Of a DNA stretch of 9,474 nucleotides, positions 7,049-9,474 are shown one piece after another. Under the pieces are notes generated by a model. The model ran no database searches, was not told the origin of the DNA, and worked only from the letters and a program-made list of their open reading frames with translations. Source of the stretch: Verrucomicrobiota bacterium (GTDB taxonomy: Bacteria; Verrucomicrobiota; Verrucomicrobiia; Opitutales; Opitutaceae); NCBI GenBank assembly GCA_023443985.1, contig JAEZSJ010000196.1, positions 1-9,474 on the forward strand. Reading direction: 5' to 3'. Each line of letters begins with the position of its first letter. Position 1 is the stretch's first letter. A program made the position numbers and the translations under genes.

Positions 7049-7064
7049 GCTCGCGGCCGCGAGC
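7049..7064. terminator. Perfect 16-base palindrome just after gspF, possible terminator stem
   Basis: The sequence GCTCGCGGCCGCGAGC is fully self-complementary and starts four bases after the gspF stop codon. As RNA it would form a stem of about six base pairs with a tight loop. There is no T-rich tract after it, so it is not a standard Rho-independent terminator. It could still block 3' exonucleases, or be a protein-binding palindrome. In a GC-rich genome, part of such symmetry may be chance. Confidence 0.35.
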
Positions 7065-7151
7065 GGTGGCGTGCGCCTCCCCGGGGCATGGGAGGAAATC
7101 TGCCGGCGGGTGGGCGGACCAAGCTTCATGCCACGCTCGGGCAAACCATTA

Positions 7152-7223
7152 CCGCACGATTAGGTGCGGCCCGATTCTTTTGGCGAAGGGGTGCGGGTAC
7201 CTTGGTCGCGTACCAACCGCACC
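7152..7223 (+). promoter_or_regulatory. Leader with four alternating copies of CCGCAC/GTGCGG forming two hairpins
   Basis: CCGCAC is at 7152-7157 and 7217-7222; its reverse complement GTGCGG is at 7164-7169 and 7191-7196. The first pair forms a 6-bp hairpin with a six-base GATTAG loop, followed after five bases by the T-rich TTCTTTT (7175-7181). The second pair extends to seven bases (7190-7196 with 7217-7223) plus a GTAC/GTAC helix (7197-7200 with 7210-7213), with a three-base bulge and nine-base loop. The second hairpin ends 19 bases before the sugar-transferase ATG. The copies can also cross-pair, so the structures could be alternative. It may be an attenuator-like leader, a weak terminator for the gsp operon, or a set of operator half-sites. 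I could not identify convincing -35/-10 boxes. Confidence 0.4.
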
Positions 7224-7242
7224 GTCCGTCCTCCGCCTCCGC

Positions 7243-8652
7243 ATGCTCCGCAACCGCCAAGATGGCCTCGTCTCCCTGCACGGCATCTGGGTCACAATCC
7301 TGACCACGGCGGGCTTCTATCTCTTCACCGTCGGCACGCAGGCGACCGGCTGGGTGCGGCTGGCCCCGGGCTTCAACCGGAACCTCTATTTCCTCGCCGC
7401 CTTCATCGGCATGCTCGTGGCGGCCCGCGTCTACCTGGGATGGTTCGACAAGCTCGCGCGGCTGTCTTGGGGCGATGCGATCTACGTGACGCTGCAACAG
7501 GTGGCCCGGCTGGCGCTGGTGCTGTTCGGCGTCGCGTTCGCGATCAAGGACGCGAGCGTGTCGCGCGTCTTCCTCGGCACCTATCTCGCCCTCACCGGGG
7601 TCGTGCTACTGGTGGCGAACCGCTACCTCCCGCGCCTCATCGCCCAGTTTGTCTTCAAGTCGCACTCGATCCCCACGATCGTGGTGGGCGCGCCCACGGC
7701 GATCCCCGGCTTCGCCGAGTGGCTCAGGGAACAGGCCAAGCTCGGGGTGGATGTGCTCGGCTGTGTCGTGAAGCGCGGCGATTCCGCGGCGCCGTCCCCG
7801 TTGGTGCTGGGCGAGCTCGAGCGGCTGGGCCCGATCTTGGAGCGCCACCCGGCGAGTCAGCTGATCCTCCCGCTGTTCTATCTCGAGGCCGCCGACACCA
7901 GGCGCGTCATGGCGCTGGCGCGGGAGGCCGGCTGCCGCGTGCGTCTGGTGGAGAACTTCGAGAACGGCTTCGAGCACCCGCTGTCCATCGACCACACCAG
8001 CGGCGGCCTCGAGGTGATCGGCGACGGCGGTGAACCGCTCGAGAATCCGGTGAACCGCGGGATCAAGCGGGCTTTCGACATCGCCGTGTCGCTGCCGGTC
8101 GTGCTGTTCGTACTGCCGCCGCTGACGTTGTTCGTCGCGCTGGTGCAGCGCTGGCAGGCGCCGGGCCCGGTGTTCTTCCGGCAGGTGCGCTACGGCGAGG
8201 GGCGGAAGACGTTCCTGATCTTCAAATTCCGGACCATGTACGTGGCGACGCAGAACGCGGCCAACGAGAAGATCCAGGCCAAGCAGGGCGACGCGCGAAT
8301 CTACCCGCTCGGCCGGCTGCTGCGGAAGACCAGTCTCGACGAGATCCCGCAGTTCCTGAACGTGCTCTTCGGCGAGATGAGCGTCGCCGGCCCCCGGCCG
8401 CACCTCGTGCAGCACGACGACGAGTTCGCCCGGATGGTCGCCGATTACCGGATGCGCCACTTCGTCAAGCCGGGCATCACCGGACTGGCGCAATGCAACG
8501 GCTACCGCGGTGAAATCACGCACATCGGGCTGCTCTTCAAACGAGTGCAACACGACATTGAATACGTGCACTCGTGGTCCCCGGTGCTCGATCTTTTGAT
8601 CGTCCTGCGCACCGCGCGGCAGGTGCTCTTCCCGCCCAAGTCCGCCTATTGA
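7243..8652 (+). CDS. Undecaprenyl-phosphate glucose/galactose phosphotransferase (WcaJ-like initiating sugar transferase)
   Basis: This 469-residue polyprenol-phosphate hexose-1-phosphate transferase would load the first sugar phosphate onto undecaprenyl phosphate at the inner membrane, starting an exopolysaccharide, capsule or O-glycan repeat. Four membrane helices lie at about 13-31, 47-67, 83-101 and 109-129. A soluble Rossmann-like CoA-binding-type domain follows (about 143-260). The catalytic half begins at Lys-Arg-Ala-Phe-Asp near 275, with a hydrophobic segment at about 279-302. It carries Lys-Phe-Arg-Thr-Met at 328-332, the Asp-Glu pair in Asp-Glu-Ile-Pro-Gln at 366-370, Ser-Val-Ala-Gly-Pro-Arg-Pro at 380-386 and a C-terminal Lys-Pro-Gly-Ile-Thr-Gly segment. 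The long form with four N-terminal helices is that of WcaJ/PssY-type enzymes. The ATG at 7243 gives a normal N-terminus; an open frame back to 7066 reads through leader hairpins and is not family-like. No clear Shine-Dalgarno sequence is present. The sugar (glucose or galactose) cannot be told from sequence. Confidence 0.92.
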   Translation: MLRNRQDGLVSLHGIWVTILTTAGFYLFTVGTQATGWVRLAPGFNRNLYFLAAFIGMLVAARVYLGWFDKLARLSWGDAIYVTLQQVARLALVLFGVAFAIKDASVSRVFLGTYLALTGVVLLVANRYLPRLIAQFVFKSHSIPTIVVGAPTAIPGFAEWLREQAKLGVDVLGCVVKRGDSAAPSPLVLGELERLGPILERHPASQLILPLFYLEAADTRRVMALAREAGCRVRLVENFENGFEHPLSIDHTSGGLEVIGDGGEPLENPVNRGIKRAFDIAVSLPVVLFVLPPLTLFVALVQRWQAPGPVFFRQVRYGEGRKTFLIFKFRTMYVATQNAANEKIQAKQGDARIYPLGRLLRKTSLDEIPQFLNVLFGEMSVAGPRPHLVQHDDEFARMVADYRMRHFVKPGITGLAQCNGYRGEITHIGLLFKRVQHDIEYVHSWSPVLDLLIVLRTARQVLFPPKSAY

Positions 8653-8653
8653 A

Positions 8654-8680
8654 CGGCGCCGCGGGGCGGGTCCGGCGCGG
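8654..8680. terminator. Weak GC stem between convergent genes
   Basis: The 33-base gap between the two convergent stop codons contains GCGCCG (8656-8661) and CGGCGC (8673-8678) separated by an 11-base loop, with an alternative CCGCG/CGCGG pairing (8659-8663 with 8676-8680). The position suits a shared transcription end for both genes, but there is no T- or A-run on either side. The sequence is nearly all G and C, so chance pairing is a real possibility. Confidence 0.25.
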
Positions 8681-8685
8681 CGGGT

Positions 8686-9474
8686 TCAGGCCGCGGGCAG
8701 TCGCCCCATCCACTCGAGCAGGTGCTGCGCGCAGTCGTCCCAAGTGGCGACGCGGCGCGAGCGCGCCTCGGTGGACAACCGGGGGAGCATCTCGGGCTCG
8801 GTCAGGAGCCGGCGCACCGCCGCGGCGAAGCCGTCGGCATCGGGCGTGGCGACGCCGAGGCAGCCGCCGCCCGGCACGAGTTCGCCCGTGGCGCCGGAGG
8901 CGGCGCAGAGGCAGGGCTTGCCGCGGACGAGGCTCTCGATCACCGGCAGGCCGAATCCTTCGATCATCGAGGGGTAGATGGAGAACGTACAGTCCGCCCA
9001 CGCCTGCTCGAGCTGCGGCTCGTCGAGCACGCCGTCGAACCGGACCGGGCGCCCGGCGGCGCGGAGTCGCTCGATCTCGCGCAACGCGGTGGCCGCGGTC
9101 TCGGGACGCGGCAGGCCGACCAGGCGCAGTTCGAAACGGAGCCCCTCGGCCCAGAGCCGCTCCGCGGCGCCGAGCAGCGCGAGGTGGTTCTTCCGGCCTT
9201 CGATCGAACTCACGCACAGAACCTGCGGCGTGCCGTTCGCGGGTGTCCGCGGAGGGGGCGGCGCCGGCGGCGGATCGACGCCCAACGGCACCACGGTCAC
9301 CGGTGGTTGGCGCACGGCGCCGAGCCAGTCCCAGTAGCCCGTGAGGTAGTCGGCCGAGGTCTGCGAGATCGCCGCGATGCCGTCGAAGCGCAGCAACTCC
9401 TGCATGAAACCGGGAAAACGGGCGACCGTCTTGGCCGGCGTGTGCTCGGGGTGCGTGAGCGGGATGGCATCGAA
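8686..9474 (-). CDS. GT4-family glycosyltransferase (GT-B fold), C-terminal part; start lies beyond the right edge
   Basis: On the minus strand, 262 residues are visible and the frame is still open at the window edge. The internal ATG at 9405 is not the true start. The first visible residues, Phe-Asp-Ala-Ile-Pro-Leu-Thr-His-Pro-Glu, match the 'D-x-I-P-L-x-x-P-E' segment near the middle of GT4 enzymes. They are followed by an Ala-Ile-Ser-Gln-Thr-Ser segment and Val-Val-Pro-Leu-Gly-Val-Asp, where the C-terminal Rossmann domain begins. Ser-Ser-Ile-Glu-Gly-Arg-Lys-Asn-His is the sugar-nucleotide loop. The E-X7-E motif Glu-Gly-Phe-Gly-Leu-Pro-Val-Ile-Glu is at nucleotides 8961-8935. The role is transfer of a sugar, often mannose in this subgroup, from a nucleotide donor to a lipid-linked glycan in the cytoplasm. 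It converges with the initiating transferase, and both probably belong to one polysaccharide locus. Donor and acceptor cannot be predicted. Confidence 0.9.
   Translation of the reverse strand, partial: FDAIPLTHPEHTPAKTVARFPGFMQELLRFDGIAAISQTSADYLTGYWDWLGAVRQPPVTVVPLGVDPPPAPPPPRTPANGTPQVLCVSSIEGRKNHLALLGAAERLWAEGLRFELRLVGLPRPETAATALREIERLRAAGRPVRFDGVLDEPQLEQAWADCTFSIYPSMIEGFGLPVIESLVRGKPCLCAASGATGELVPGGGCLGVATPDADGFAAAVRRLLTEPEMLPRLSTEARSRRVATWDDCAQHLLEWMGRLPAA

Noticed and set aside
5404..7122. Minus-strand open frame of 572 codons antisense to gspF
   Set aside because: Same shadow effect: a His/Arg/Glu-rich translation with no recognisable domain opposite a clear GspF.
7066..7242. Upstream start for the sugar transferase
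   Set aside because: The added 59 residues read through the leader hairpins, contain no family sequence and would displace the normal short N-terminus before the first membrane helix.
8574..9344. Plus-strand open frame opposite the GT4 gene
   Set aside because: It is a very Arg/Pro/Ser-rich shadow of the minus-strand glycosyltransferase, whose E-X7-E motif and conserved segments are clear.
1..9474. CRISPR array, tRNA, rRNA, transposase, attachment sites
   Set aside because: I saw no regularly spaced direct repeats, cloverleaf-like sequence, rRNA-like stretch or transposase motif on either strand.

Overview
The window is a very GC-rich bacterial segment, densely packed with genes. From position 3 to 7044 it carries one run of same-strand genes for a type II secretion / type IV pilus-like machine. 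Downstream are two genes of surface-polysaccharide synthesis. The base composition, the near absence of Shine-Dalgarno sequences, the Pro/Ala-rich protein tails and the unusual secretion gene order do not fit an enteric-type gsp operon. My best guess is a Verrucomicrobia (Opitutaceae-like) or similarly GC-rich Gram-negative genome, but that is an inference. The secretin shows only that the cell has an outer membrane.

Region 1 (3-5623) holds five tightly coupled genes: the C-terminal part of a GspL/PilN-like protein, a GspM/PilO-like protein, the secretin GspD, a small exported GspC/PilP-like protein and the ATPase GspE. Three of the four junctions are 4-base start/stop overlaps. The order L/N - M/O - D - C/P - E - F is neither the classical gspC-to-M order nor pilMNOPQ. 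Together these proteins would form the inner-membrane platform (L, M, F), the cytoplasmic motor (E), the periplasmic connector (C-like) and the outer-membrane channel (D). No pseudopilin or prepilin peptidase gene is in the window, so those parts must be encoded elsewhere.

Region 2 (5624-5802) is a 179-base break between gspE and gspF, the only sizeable gap inside the run. It contains inverted repeats and a dubious 56-codon ORF, and looks like an inserted palindromic element. GspF follows (5803-7044).

Region 3 (7045-7242) is intergenic. It begins with a perfect 16-base palindrome just after the gspF stop. It ends in a cluster of four copies of one hexamer in alternating orientation, which can form two hairpins directly upstream of the next gene.

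Region 4 (7243-9474) has a plus-strand undecaprenyl-phosphate sugar phosphotransferase (WcaJ-like initiating enzyme). A minus-strand GT4 glycosyltransferase converges on it and runs off the right edge. This looks like the border of an exopolysaccharide or O-glycan cluster. I found no rRNA, tRNA, CRISPR array, insertion sequence or phage gene. Nothing here is clearly a wholly new system; the most unusual items are the hybrid gene order, the palindromic interruption before gspF and the repeated-hexamer leader.
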